Shown piece by piece: positions 1 through 7,484 of a stretch of 36,329 nt of DNA. The translations under genes were made by a program, and so were the position numbers. Every line of letters starts with the position of its first letter. The stretch's first letter is position 1. The notes below the pieces were generated by a model. That model had not been told where the DNA came from. It ran no database searches and saw only the letters and a list, made by a program, of their open reading frames with translations. Source of the stretch: Pseudomonadota bacterium (GTDB lineage: Bacteria > Desulfobacterota > Desulfobacteria > Desulfobacterales > Desulfobacteraceae); NCBI GenBank assembly GCA_018812385.1, contig JAHJDU010000072.1:1-36329 (forward strand). The letters are read 5' to 3'.

Positions 1-403
1 ATTATTGGATATTCGGTCTTGCGACCTAGAAAAAGACCCTGTAAATGGGTTTAGCGACCCTGTAAAAGAGTTTAGCGACTCAAAAAAAGACGTAAAAAAT
101 ATCACGTACGACGTAAAAAAAGACCTAGAAAACAGGCTTCCCGACCTAGAAAAAGACCTAGAAAGCAGATTTAATCTGACTAAAAATCAGATACTGATAA
201 TAAAAGGCGTGCTGGAAAATAAAAAAATCACCCAGCAATTATTATCTGAAATTGTGGGCATATCCCCGAAAAACATACGTAAAAATATGCAAAAACTTAA
301 AGAAAATGGAATCTTAAAAAGAATAGGCCCGGATAAAGGCGGGTATTGGAAAGTGCATGTTAATCTGTCTGAAACAGATATAAAAAATAATGAGCTGAAA
401 TGA
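1..403 (+). CDS. C-terminal part of winged-helix protein (AlbA_2/RecG-like regulator type), 5' truncated
   Basis: The reading frame is open at the left window edge, so only the C-terminal ~130 residues are visible; the TTG at 5 is unlikely to be the true start. The first ~55 residues are a low-complexity charged linker with repeated DLEKD and DPV units, matched in the DNA by four copies of GACCTAGAAA at 23, 122, 143 and 155. The last ~75 residues form a winged-helix domain: a helix around NLTKNQILIIKGVL, a recognition region near SEIVGISPKNIRKNM, and the wing ILKRIGPDKGGYWKV. This linker plus C-terminal wing is typical of ATP-binding AlbA_2-domain (COG2865-like) putative regulators, and similar wings end some Fic proteins. 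The N-terminal catalytic or binding part lies outside the window, so the family call is an inference. Confidence 0.6.
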   Translation, partial: LLDIRSCDLEKDPVNGFSDPVKEFSDSKKDVKNITYDVKKDLENRLPDLEKDLESRFNLTKNQILIIKGVLENKKITQQLLSEIVGISPKNIRKNMQKLKENGILKRIGPDKGGYWKVHVNLSETDIKNNELK

Positions 404-611
404 TACCCGCCATCCTTTCACAGCAGTTAAAACAAGGGGCAGAGGATTTTTTAAAGAACAGGCATTTGATCTCCTGTCCGGACTCGGTCTTCATCCGTTA
501 ACAGGTGATTTAAAAAACTTTTGGGCGGTTGCCGTTTCCGGGAATTGGCGTATTATTTTTCGATTTGAAAACAATAACGTCATTGATGTAAACTACGACG
601 ATTATCATTAG
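400..611 (+). pseudogene. higB: HigB/RelE-family toxin remnant (frameshifted, internally deleted)
   Basis: Frame 3 (from about 462 to the TAG at 609-611) encodes a clear HigB C-terminus: GLGLHPLTGDLKNFWAV, then SGNWRIIFRFENN, ending in the family's usual NYDDYH. Upstream, an ATG at 400 overlaps the preceding stop and opens frame 1, encoding a short toxin-like start (KQGAEDFLKN) that terminates at 501 out of register with the C-terminus. HigB toxins are usually ~92 residues; here only about 210 nt lie between the ATG and the stop, so roughly 65-70 nt of the middle (the G-I-P-x-HA region) are missing in addition to the frameshift. No full-length toxin can be translated. Toxin immediately followed by antitoxin is the normal higBA order. 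Confidence 0.75.
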
Positions 612-636
612 TTTTAAATAAATAAGGATTAAGAAA

Positions 637-942
637 ATGGTTATGTTTGATCCACCACACCCGGGAGAAGCGATAAGAGAATTTTGTATTGAGCCTCTTG
701 GATTGACAGTTACAGAGGCGGCAAAAGGACTTAATGTATCCCGTAAAACTCTTTCAGCCCTGCTTAATGGTCGTTTCGGGATATCTCCGGAAATGGCTAT
801 AAGATTATCAAAAGCATTTGGCGGGAGTGCAGAAAGTTGGTTGATACAACAGGCGCAATATGATCTCTGGCAGGCAAACCATAAGGGAACAGAATTTAAA
901 GTAAAATCTTTTATTCCAACTTCCCCTGAGTTTAGTTATTAA
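637..942 (+). CDS. higA: HigA-family XRE antitoxin
   Basis: The 101-residue product begins with the family signature [22 protein letters not shown] Cro/CI-type helix-turn-helix follows at about residues 22-62 ([21 protein letters not shown]), then the conserved [16 protein letters not shown] stretch. HigA proteins normally bind and neutralise the HigB ribonuclease and repress the higBA promoter. A purine-rich AAGGATTAAG precedes the ATG at 637; the ATG at 643 is an alternative start. The gene is intact although its toxin partner upstream is broken. The stop codon overlaps the convergent aldehyde oxidoreductase stop by 4 nt (939-942), so the two transcripts run tail to tail. Confidence 0.9.
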   Translation: MVMFDPPHPGEAIREFCIEPLGLTVTEAAKGLNVSRKTLSALLNGRFGISPEMAIRLSKAFGGSAESWLIQQAQYDLWQANHKGTEFKVKSFIPTSPEFSY

Positions 943-2861
943 GATTCCAAAAGCCCTAGTTCATGAAGCTTTTCTGCCGTTGGATAGCCGGTTTCGGGAT
1001 TCCATCCTCGTAATTGATAGAACTCATCTCGCATTTTTTTGAAGACTTCCCGATCCAAGGTCTGGCCTTTACGGCTTAAAACGATATCACCCTCACCGGG
1101 TACAAGCACATCAGTGTTCATAAAAACGGCTTGAACCGGATCAGTGAAATTGAATTCCGCAACTATATCATCAGTTTTTGGATCCCAACCTTCCCGCAAA
1201 AGGATGGCACGCTGTTGATTAAAGATGGTTTCACCGAATTTCAGCAGGGCATTCTCATCCAGATCTTTTCCGGTTACTGCATTGAATATGCGGGCCTCCA
1301 AGGTTGTATCACCCACTTTATCTTTTGTATGGTTTGAAAACATCAATGGCCAGCAGGAATCACACAGCCCCAGACTGTCCTTAACATAGGTACGATCTAT
1401 GATGCGTGTGGCAGCCATGGCTTTGCCTTCATGGGTATTCAGGTCCCAGGCCTTATCATGGCACCAGAATTTGGCTGCAGCCGCCCGGTAAACATCTGCG
1501 GAAACCGGTGTTGATCCGGGATATTGCAAGTTCATTACCCAGGACCCAATACTCCTGCTCACCTCATGCAGCATGGCAATGGGCTGCCGGGGCTCAAAGG
1601 CATACAGCAAACCGTTCATCAAATATTCTCTTGCCGAATAGGTAGCACCATCGCCCACTCCTGCAACTTCATTGGCAAAAAGTTTTTTGGCTTCTATGCC
1701 GAGGGTTTCTCCAGCCCTCAGTAGTCCTTCAGCCAGGATATCACCAAATCCCTGGCGATAAGCTATCATATTGCAGAGGTCTTTAAAAAATTCCCACGTT
1801 CCAAGTTTGCTGATTTCAAGATCGGTTTGGGAGTCACTCAGATAACCTGCCTTGTAACCGGCACTGATCCACTGAACAATATTGGCCATCTCCATGGTAC
1901 ATAAAGATAAATCGTTGCAAAGTCCGGTTGCATCCAGAGCCGTTTCGGCAGGTTCCCCTGGACGTCCCATAACCCAGGGAAAGTATACAAACATGGCCTG
2001 GCACTTTCTAACAACCTCTTTGTTCGATTGGGTTCGGAAGGTGGATCGCATTATACAGTCCAAACCGCACTGAAAGCAGGAGGCCTTGCCTGCACGGGAA
2101 ATTTGATCTGGAGGGTATGGATTGAATGTAGTGTCACGCTGATTTAACTTTATTGTCAAACGATTGAGCTCTTTTAATGCCTCGGGATCACAAACCCGAG
2201 GAGATTGAGTCCCTACAACAGCAATGGCATTTAGATTTTTAGCACCCAAAACCGCTCCAAAACCACCTGTTGCGCTACCCTCATTATCAGTCATCAGATT
2301 GGCATTGCGGCACAGGTTCATCCCGGCCGGACCAGTGGTAATGAAATGGGTGTTTTTGCCATGTTTTTGTTTTAAATACTCTCCTACTTTTTTAACCCCA
2401 TCAAGATGAATTGTGTCGGCATCTTGAAGCGTTGCTTTTCCATCTGAAATGAATAAATAAACAGGTCGACTAGCTTTCCCGGATACCATTAGCCCATCAA
2501 AACCAGCTCTTTTTAATGCAGGCCCCCAAAATCCGCCCATGTTTCCGTAGCAGAATCCTTCCGGCATCAACATAGGTGATTTTCCCACAACCTCAAAACG
2601 TGATGCTCCTTGAGCACCTGTTGCTGTCAAAGGACCGGTTATGAAAATCAAATGATTTTCCGGGTCAAAAGCCCTGGCCGTGACAGGGACATATTCCCAG
2701 TAAAGGCGGGTGGCGATTCCCCGTCCACCTAAAAACCGATCTGCATAAGGATGAGTGTCAATCTCTGTGATGGTTTCTGAAGAAAGATCGACACTTAAAA
2801 TTTTTCCCTGCCAACCGTAATTTGAAGAATTCAAAGCATCTGTTTTTTTGTTTTCATCCAT
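939..2861 (-). CDS. Aldehyde:ferredoxin oxidoreductase (tungstopterin AOR family)
   Basis: The 640-residue length is typical of the AOR family. The N-terminal tungstopterin-binding half shows [13 protein letters not shown] (about 43-55), [22 protein letters not shown] (75-96) and [17 protein letters not shown] (176-192). The [4Fe-4S] ligands are visible as CFQCGLDC (C262, C265, C269) plus C500 in the SLGLCDSC segment, matching the CxxCxxxC...C layout of AOR enzymes. Members oxidise aldehydes to carboxylates with ferredoxin, or reduce acids, in the cytoplasm of anaerobes. The ATG at 2861 is preceded by a strong AGGAGG. No ferredoxin, MoaD or cofactor gene is adjacent, so the aldehyde substrate is unknown. 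An origin in amino-acid fermentation (2-oxoacid to aldehyde) would fit the neighbourhood but is an inference. Confidence 0.92.
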   Translation of the reverse strand: MDENKKTDALNSSNYGWQGKILSVDLSSETITEIDTHPYADRFLGGRGIATRLYWEYVPVTARAFDPENHLIFITGPLTATGAQGASRFEVVGKSPMLMPEGFCYGNMGGFWGPALKRAGFDGLMVSGKASRPVYLFISDGKATLQDADTIHLDGVKKVGEYLKQKHGKNTHFITTGPAGMNLCRNANLMTDNEGSATGGFGAVLGAKNLNAIAVVGTQSPRVCDPEALKELNRLTIKLNQRDTTFNPYPPDQISRAGKASCFQCGLDCIMRSTFRTQSNKEVVRKCQAMFVYFPWVMGRPGEPAETALDATGLCNDLSLCTMEMANIVQWISAGYKAGYLSDSQTDLEISKLGTWEFFKDLCNMIAYRQGFGDILAEGLLRAGETLGIEAKKLFANEVAGVGDGATYSAREYLMNGLLYAFEPRQPIAMLHEVSRSIGSWVMNLQYPGSTPVSADVYRAAAAKFWCHDKAWDLNTHEGKAMAATRIIDRTYVKDSLGLCDSCWPLMFSNHTKDKVGDTTLEARIFNAVTGKDLDENALLKFGETIFNQQRAILLREGWDPKTDDIVAEFNFTDPVQAVFMNTDVLVPGEGDIVLSRKGQTLDREVFKKMRDEFYQLRGWNPETGYPTAEKLHELGLLES

Positions 2862-2884
2862 ATTCGCCTCCTATTTAATTCAGT

Positions 2885-3070
2885 TCAAAATTCCATAAAA
2901 ATCAAAGGTATCATGAAGAGCTGATAAATAACAGTTGAAGATATCAGAAATAATGCAATCATTACTGCAGTAATAAAGGATAAACAAATCCTTCTTGCAA
3001 GGGGGATAAATTTCCCAAATAAAAAATGTTCAGTACCATATTTTTCTAAAAAGGCAGCACTATTGATGCT
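2885..3070 (-). pseudogene. Possible remnant of a membrane protein
   Basis: On the minus strand the gap upstream of the AOR gene reads for ~60 codons without a stop, ending at a TGA at 2885-2887. The translation is coherent: a polar segment (AAFLEKYGTEHFLFGKFIP) followed by a long hydrophobic stretch (ICLSFITAVMIALFLISSTV and onward) that could span a membrane. There is no ATG, GTG or TTG at a sensible place in this frame, and an in-frame TAA lies immediately upstream. It therefore looks like the C-terminal stump of a lost gene. The FGKFIP-R pattern faintly resembles DedA proteins, but this is too weak to name it. Confidence 0.25.
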
Positions 3071-3275
3071 CTTTTAATCGTTGCCTGATCTTGCGGGGAA
3101 GCTTGATATTTAAATTGTTTATTAAAAATTCTTTGAACTCTGAAAGTGCTTGAATTCTGCCTTCAAGGAATTTTGCTTTTTCAGGTTCATTTGAAGCATT
3201 ATCAACACATTTTTTTGCTTCATTTAGTTTTTTATCTATTATTTCATGAAGGTTAAGTAAATATATATAGGCCAT
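3060..3275 (-). CDS. Small hypothetical protein, tandem paralog 1
   Basis: This encodes 71 residues, highly charged and probably all helical, with no signal peptide or membrane segment. It starts with MAYIYLLNLHEIIDKKLNEA, contains a KAKFLEGRIQALSEFKEFL segment and ends in a basic tail (PRKIRQRLKEHQ). It aligns end to end with the next gene upstream (3294-3494): both have MA-x(2)-Y, a His near residue 9-10, a K-x(2)-A-x-K heptad region, F/Y-x-G-R/Q and a final hydrophobic-basic helix. AAGGAAA precedes the ATG at 3275. The 18 nt gap to its paralog indicates co-transcription. I do not recognise a function. Confidence 0.6.
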   Translation of the reverse strand: MAYIYLLNLHEIIDKKLNEAKKCVDNASNEPEKAKFLEGRIQALSEFKEFLINNLNIKLPRKIRQRLKEHQ

Positions 3276-3293
3276 TTTATTTCCTTAAATATA

Positions 3294-3494
3294 TCATTTA
3301 TAATACTTATGGGTGTCAAGATCGATTTGATCAGTCAAGTATTTTCTGATACTGAACAATTCTTCTAACTGTCCATCATAAAACTGCACATTTTCAGAGT
3401 CATCAAGGCTTTTTGCCTCTTTTTTATTTTTTTGTGCGGTCTCTATTTTTGATGTCAGATAATCATGGATTTTCACTGAATATTCATGTGCCAC
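3294..3494 (-). CDS. Small hypothetical protein, tandem paralog 2
   Basis: This encodes 66 residues starting at a GTG (3494), preceded by GGAG about 10 nt upstream. The sequence is charged and predicted helical, for example HDYLTSKIETAQKNKKEA, then QFYDGQLEELFSIRKYL, ending DTHKYYK. The similarity in layout to its downstream neighbour (71 residues) indicates an old tandem duplication. There is no cysteine pair, signal sequence or recognisable catalytic motif. It lies 17 nt after the stop of the decayed 2-hydroxyacid dehydrogenase. The function is unknown; a small helical-hairpin protein that dimerises is the most that can be inferred. Confidence 0.6.
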   Translation of the reverse strand: MAHEYSVKIHDYLTSKIETAQKNKKEAKSLDDSENVQFYDGQLEELFSIRKYLTDQIDLDTHKYYK

Positions 3495-3511
3495 TTAATA
3501 TATCTCCGCTC

Positions 3512-3913
3512 TTAATACATTTTATTGAAATCCACACAATATTTCAGAGGGGCACCCGATTGAAACCGTTGAAAATTTTCCATGAAAATGGGAGCGATAT
3601 CGATTGGAAAGCTTATAGCAGCCGTATGGGCCGTAATGAGAATCCCCTTGGTTTTCCAGAAAGGGTGATCAGGTGGCAATGGTTCTGTCTTGAACACATC
3701 CAGCACAGCTCCGGCGATATGCCCATTACGGACGGCATTCAAAAGGGCGGCCTCATCCAGGACAATGTTCACCTCTTCACTATACATCTCAGCCTCGTCC
3801 GGGGTATTAGCGGCATGTACTTCAAGTCTTTCTATATCAGCATCCCGAAGAATCCGGGCGTAAGAATCCGAATCCCTGGCCAAAATCAGCAGTTTATTTT
3901 TAATAGATCCCAT
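3512..3913 (-). pseudogene. D-2-hydroxyacid dehydrogenase (GhrA-like) with in-frame internal deletion
   Basis: The ~133-residue frame joins the two ends of a protein family normally ~310 residues long. The N-terminal part (KLLILARDSDSYARILRDAD, then HAANTPDEAEMYSEEVNIV) matches the first strand-helix units. It then jumps to the far C-terminal segment DEAALLNAVRNGHIAGAVLDVF, the acid-loop TEPLPPDHPFW and the catalytic-His region ITAHTAAISFP. The whole NAD-binding domain with GxGxxG, the catalytic Arg and the Glu are absent, about 175 codons. The junction falls where the parent would have two similar VNIV/VNVG-type strands, suggesting recombination. The frame stays open, but such a protein cannot bind NAD or act as a dehydrogenase. 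I chose the ATG at 3913 over the TTG at 3922. Confidence 0.75.
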
Positions 3914-3993
3914 TGTGTGCAAAACTATATCCGTTCATGATTGATGTGGTCAAGTAAAACTCCATTTAATGAATGAAACAAAATTATTACACA

Positions 3994-5394
3994 TCAGCTC
4001 TTGAAATCGACCTTTCTGATACCGTGTTTGGAAAGAAGTTTATGGAGTTGTCGGCGGCTTATCCCTGCAGTCATTGAGGCTTGATTTATTTTACCTGAAT
4101 GGGCCTTGAGGACAGCGCATAGGTATTCGGTTTCAGCTTTGGCCACGGCCTTCTGCCGAATCTCTGCCAGGGTTCCCAGGTAAGTGCTGGGGGAAGGCAT
4201 GTTTGTTTTTGAGCCGGTGAAAAGGTCGGCCGGAAAGACCGAAACACCTAAAAAGGGCTTATCTCCAAGTATAAAGGCCCGCTGAAGAAGATTCTCCAGC
4301 TCCCGGATATTACCGGGCCAGGCGTAATTGTCAAACGCCTCCATGACTTCCGGGGTAACCCCTTTGATCTGTTTTTCATGCTTCGAATTGAGCTGATCTA
4401 TAAAAAAAGTGATGAAAAGTGGGAGATCTTTTTTTCTCAGCCTTAAGGCCGGGATTTCAATGGGGAAAATATTCAACCGGAAATAAAGGTCTTTCCTGAA
4501 CTCCCCCCGGTCGACCATCTGCTCCAGGTCACTGTTAGATGCGGCGATCACCCTCACATCCGTTGAAAAGGTTTTTTCACTGCCCACGGGCTGGAATGTT
4601 TTATCCTGAAGGACCTGCAGCATCTTGATCTGGGTTGCCGCAGTAACAGTACCGATCTCGTCCAGAAAAATCGTCCCCCGGGATGCCTGCTCAAATTTTC
4701 CTTTTTTATTTCTGATCGCCCCTGTAAAAGAACCTTTTTCATGCCCAAACAGCTCGCTTTCGATCAAAGATTCCGGTATTGCCCCACAATGGACGTTCAA
4801 CATGGGACCGGCCGAACGGCCCGATTTTTCATGAATCAGGCGGGCAATAATCCCTTTGCCAACACCTGTTTCTCCGGTGAGGAGCACCGTGGTTTCCGTC
4901 TGGCTGACCAGGGCAATTTTTTCAAAAACCCGTTTCATTGTTTCCGAACGGGTCTTCAGCATCTCTAAAAACCCGCTCTGGCTATCCTGGGTTATGAAAT
5001 GCTTTGCCTGCTGTGACGAGTCCATGTGCCTTAGGACCGATGCAACGGCCTTGTTCATCTGGGCAAAACCGGCAGGACAGAGCAGGTAACTGCTTGCCCC
5101 TGCTTCCACGGCTTTAATGGCTATTTGAATATTGCCCTTGGTGGTAAGGATAATAAACCGAGCCATCGGATTTATTTCCCAGAAATCTGAAAACAGTTTT
5201 TTAAAGGCTGAGCGGTCAGGCAGACCCGAAATTGCCGCATCAATCAGTACAACGGCTGTCTTCTGCGCTTCAAAAACCTGCAACCCCTTGTTCAATGACC
5301 TGGCCGTGAGCAGGTCAATATCAGGGCCAATCTCCCTGGTGATGGCCTCGATAATTATTTTTTCCTTTGAAATAAGCAAAACCCGGATTTTCAT
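3994..5394 (-). CDS. Sigma-54-dependent enhancer-binding regulator with degenerate receiver domain
   Basis: The 466-residue product has NtrC-type architecture. A receiver-like domain spans about 3-122, a AAA+ domain about 145-375 and a Fis-type helix-turn-helix about 436-458 (INQASMTAGISRRQLHKLL). In the AAA+ domain I see Walker A GETGVGKG (174-181), the sigma-54 contact loop as GSFTGA (221-226, normally GAFTGA), Walker B GTIFLDEIG (240-248) and the arginine-finger stretch FRKDLYFRLN. It should activate -24/-12 promoters. The receiver keeps a possible phosphoacceptor D52, but the acidic pair near residue 10 is lost (ISKEK) and the conserved Lys of the K-P motif is Cys (YLLCPAG). No histidine kinase is nearby. 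It lies 36 nt after the gamma-glutamyltransferase gene, probably in one operon, and is the obvious candidate activator of the sigma-54 promoter at 7425. Confidence 0.93.
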   Translation of the reverse strand: MKIRVLLISKEKIIIEAITREIGPDIDLLTARSLNKGLQVFEAQKTAVVLIDAAISGLPDRSAFKKLFSDFWEINPMARFIILTTKGNIQIAIKAVEAGASSYLLCPAGFAQMNKAVASVLRHMDSSQQAKHFITQDSQSGFLEMLKTRSETMKRVFEKIALVSQTETTVLLTGETGVGKGIIARLIHEKSGRSAGPMLNVHCGAIPESLIESELFGHEKGSFTGAIRNKKGKFEQASRGTIFLDEIGTVTAATQIKMLQVLQDKTFQPVGSEKTFSTDVRVIAASNSDLEQMVDRGEFRKDLYFRLNIFPIEIPALRLRKKDLPLFITFFIDQLNSKHEKQIKGVTPEVMEAFDNYAWPGNIRELENLLQRAFILGDKPFLGVSVFPADLFTGSKTNMPSPSTYLGTLAEIRQKAVAKAETEYLCAVLKAHSGKINQASMTAGISRRQLHKLLSKHGIRKVDFKS

Positions 5395-5430
5395 GGTGAT
5401 TTTACCGGCACGCCATCTTTACGAAAAAAA

Positions 5431-7059
5431 TCAAGATGGACCTGCCACACTGCCCTCCCTCCTGATTTCAGCAATCCCCTGGAACTCTTTTTTTGTCTGG
5501 CATTGCATTGCCCCGTAAATGGCACCAAGGTAGAAAGAACGGGCTGATCGCCTGTCAATGGTGTATCCCAGGTTCTCCAAATGGGTAATGATCGACGGAT
5601 CAAACCGGTCGGCCTCCAGGCTGATCACACCTCCCATGGAACAGTGCATCCGGGGAAAATCAACAGCCTGGGCAAGGGAGCGTTCCCCGTCCACCACCTG
5701 AATGATAAACTGTGCCATGGCAGAAAAAATCCTTTCACTCCCCGGACTGCCAAATGTAATCCATGGTTTCCCCCTATGGAACAGAATGCTGGGGGCGACG
5801 GACGACCAGGGAGTGGCATTTGGCCTGAGATAGTGGGGGTGGCCCGGGTCCTTGATCTCCATGGTATTAATATAATTATTGTACAAAAAACCAAGCCCCT
5901 GGGCAGCGGTTTTTGATCCATAGATCGATTCAATGGACTGGCTGATGCCGATTGCATTACCCTCCTTGTCCATCACTGAAAAATGGGTGGTGTCATTGCC
6001 CGAGGACCGGGGATCTTTTACCGGAAGATACGGATCAATGGTCTGTTGGATTGATCTGGCCAGTTCAGATGCAAATGATGGAGATGTCATGGTCATATCC
6101 TGGGTCTGGGAATAAAGAGCAGGATGGATGATCTGCTGGCGTCTCTGAAGCAGGGCCCGGCGAAAGGTTTCAGCCAGCACATGGGCACTTTTCGAGGTCA
6201 TCTGACTGATAAACCCGGGCTTTAAATTATTCAGCATTAACAGAACCAGCAGCAGGGTTCGTCCGGCTGCCGGCGGCGGAACGGTACAGACGTCCACATC
6301 CCTGAAATTCCTCACCAAAGGATCTCTCTCAATGGGCCATGGAATCAGGGCAAGATCATCGCTCCTGAGAAAGCCGTTATTGGCTCTCATATCCTCACCC
6401 ATCTGCTGGGCAATCTTGCCAAGATAAAATGATCTGGGGCCATCATCGGCAATGATTTCCATCAAATTAGCCAGGTCTTTCTGTATAAACAGGTCTCCCA
6501 CATCATAGGGCACTATTCCATTTTTCAGGAAATACCGGGCAGCTGTATCAGATCTTGAATTTAAAAATGCTTTCAAATGGATTTTCTGGTGATAATTCTG
6601 CAATGGTGTTATCCGGTATCCGTACCTGGCAAGATCAATGGCAGGCCCGAGAATCCGGGACCACTCCAACCGGCCGTAGGTCATGTGCAGATACCCGATA
6701 AACGCCAAAAGGCTTGGCACTGTCGCTGACTGATACCCCATGGAATGCTGCTGGTCTGCAAAATGTCTGATATGGGCAAGGGAGGGGACCCTGCTCGAAC
6801 CATCCAGGGCAATGGTTTTGCCGTTAATATGGAGGATGGCCATGCCCTGGCCACCCAGCCCGCTGGACTGGGGCTCACAGACACAGAGAGCCAGGGAGGC
6901 TGCGCAGGCTGCATCCACGGCGTTTCCCCCTTTTTCAAGCATTTGAACGCCTGCCTGGGTGGCCTCGTTAAATGCAGTCACCACAATACCATTATCGGCT
7001 CTCCCGAACTTTTCATTTTCAGCTGAAGAAAAATAATTTTCAATCTTGTTCAGATCCAT
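5431..7059 (-). CDS. ggt: Gamma-glutamyltransferase-family Ntn hydrolase, paralog 1
   Basis: The 542 residues cover the full GGT fold. The N-terminal signature is MLEKGGNAVDAACAASLALCV and EPQSSGLGGQG (about 40-72). The autoprocessing site and catalytic threonine lie in NDTTHFSVMDKEGNA, with T357 aligning to the nucleophile. The substrate loop GSPGSERI near the C-terminus replaces the usual GSPGGxR. GGTs cleave themselves before this Thr and then hydrolyse or transfer gamma-glutamyl groups. No signal peptide is visible, so unlike classical periplasmic GGT it should be cytoplasmic and act on imported substrates. It is divergent from paralog 2 across a 425 nt regulatory region and followed by the sigma-54 regulator. 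Members of this superfamily can act on other amides, so the exact substrate is open. Confidence 0.88.
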   Translation of the reverse strand: MDLNKIENYFSSAENEKFGRADNGIVVTAFNEATQAGVQMLEKGGNAVDAACAASLALCVCEPQSSGLGGQGMAILHINGKTIALDGSSRVPSLAHIRHFADQQHSMGYQSATVPSLLAFIGYLHMTYGRLEWSRILGPAIDLARYGYRITPLQNYHQKIHLKAFLNSRSDTAARYFLKNGIVPYDVGDLFIQKDLANLMEIIADDGPRSFYLGKIAQQMGEDMRANNGFLRSDDLALIPWPIERDPLVRNFRDVDVCTVPPPAAGRTLLLVLLMLNNLKPGFISQMTSKSAHVLAETFRRALLQRRQQIIHPALYSQTQDMTMTSPSFASELARSIQQTIDPYLPVKDPRSSGNDTTHFSVMDKEGNAIGISQSIESIYGSKTAAQGLGFLYNNYINTMEIKDPGHPHYLRPNATPWSSVAPSILFHRGKPWITFGSPGSERIFSAMAQFIIQVVDGERSLAQAVDFPRMHCSMGGVISLEADRFDPSIITHLENLGYTIDRRSARSFYLGAIYGAMQCQTKKEFQGIAEIRREGSVAGPS

Positions 7060-7102
7060 ATCTATTCCAATTAATAATTCACATTCTCATCCAAACCAAT
7101 AT

Positions 7103-7119
7103 GGGAACTTTATGTTCCC
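7103..7119. promoter_or_regulatory. Palindrome, putative activator binding site A
   Basis: GGGAAC-TTTAT-GTTCCC is a perfect 6 bp inverted repeat with a 5 bp spacer. It has the same architecture as site B at 7334-7350 (consensus GGGAAY-N5-RTTCCC). It lies 44 bp upstream of the paralog 1 start codon and ~340 bp upstream of the inferred transcription start for paralog 2. It may therefore act on paralog 1 and the regulator (autoregulation), or as a distal enhancer. Confidence 0.5.
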
Positions 7120-7333
7120 TTTTAATTCCCATTAGCTTTTCTTAGGTTGTCTCTAATAAAAAACTATCAGTTTTAATATAAATAATAATTCTTAATACCC
7201 CTTATTCTATAAAATTTACAAGAAAAAAATATAGCGGTCAAATGGCCTGGAATTCCAGATGTGGTAGTAATGAAAATTCATCAATACTATTTTAAAAAAA
7301 CGGGAATTAAAAGGCCTCAAATATTTTGGATAT

Positions 7334-7350
7334 GGGAATTATATATTCCC
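7334..7350. promoter_or_regulatory. Palindrome, putative upstream activator sequence B
   Basis: GGGAAT-TATAT-ATTCCC is a perfect 6 bp inverted repeat with a 5 bp spacer, matching site A at 7103. Its centre is about 85 bp upstream of the -24 element at 7426 and about 110 bp upstream of the expected transcription start, the usual place for an enhancer-binding protein site. Binding by the neighbouring regulator (3994-5394) is an inference. Confidence 0.55.
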
Positions 7351-7424
7351 AAAATGAATGGTTCCGGATATTTCCCAACGTTGATAATAGCAAAACATCC
7401 TTATATTTCAATATATTATTATCG

Positions 7425-7440
7425 TGGCTCGATTATTGCT
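7425..7440 (+). promoter_or_regulatory. Sigma-54 (-24/-12) promoter for the ggt2-importer-aminomutase operon
   Basis: TGGCTCGATTATTGCT matches the 16-base consensus TGGCACRNNNNTTGCW at every specified base except one (A to T at position 5). The GG (7426-7427) and GC (7438-7439) are separated by the required 10 bases. The expected start is near 7451, giving a short leader before the ATG at 7485. A sigma-54 activator gene lies on the other side of the divergent transferase gene. Confidence 0.75.
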
Positions 7441-7484
7441 GACACTAATATTATGTTCGCACAAAATAAATACTGGGTGCTCCA

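Larger units (their letters stand above)
7060..7484. other. Divergent AT-rich regulatory region between the two ggt paralogs
   Basis: This is 425 nt without a convincing gene. A 75-codon frame at 7261-7488 exists, but its composition is unlike a protein and it overlaps the start of the next gene. It contains the sigma-54 promoter and the two matched 17 bp palindromes annotated separately, plus a perfect 12 bp palindrome CTGGAATTCCAG at 7247-7258. I could not find a convincing -24/-12 element facing paralog 1. Confidence 0.7.

Noticed and set aside
23-164. GACCTAGAAA repeats as a possible CRISPR or iteron array
   Set aside because: There are only four 10 bp copies with irregular spacing, in frame with coding sequence. 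They encode the repeated charged linker of the truncated protein.
3413-3940. 175-codon plus-strand frame
   Set aside because: It is the antisense shadow of the decayed 2-hydroxyacid dehydrogenase and of small paralog 2, whose translations show real family features.
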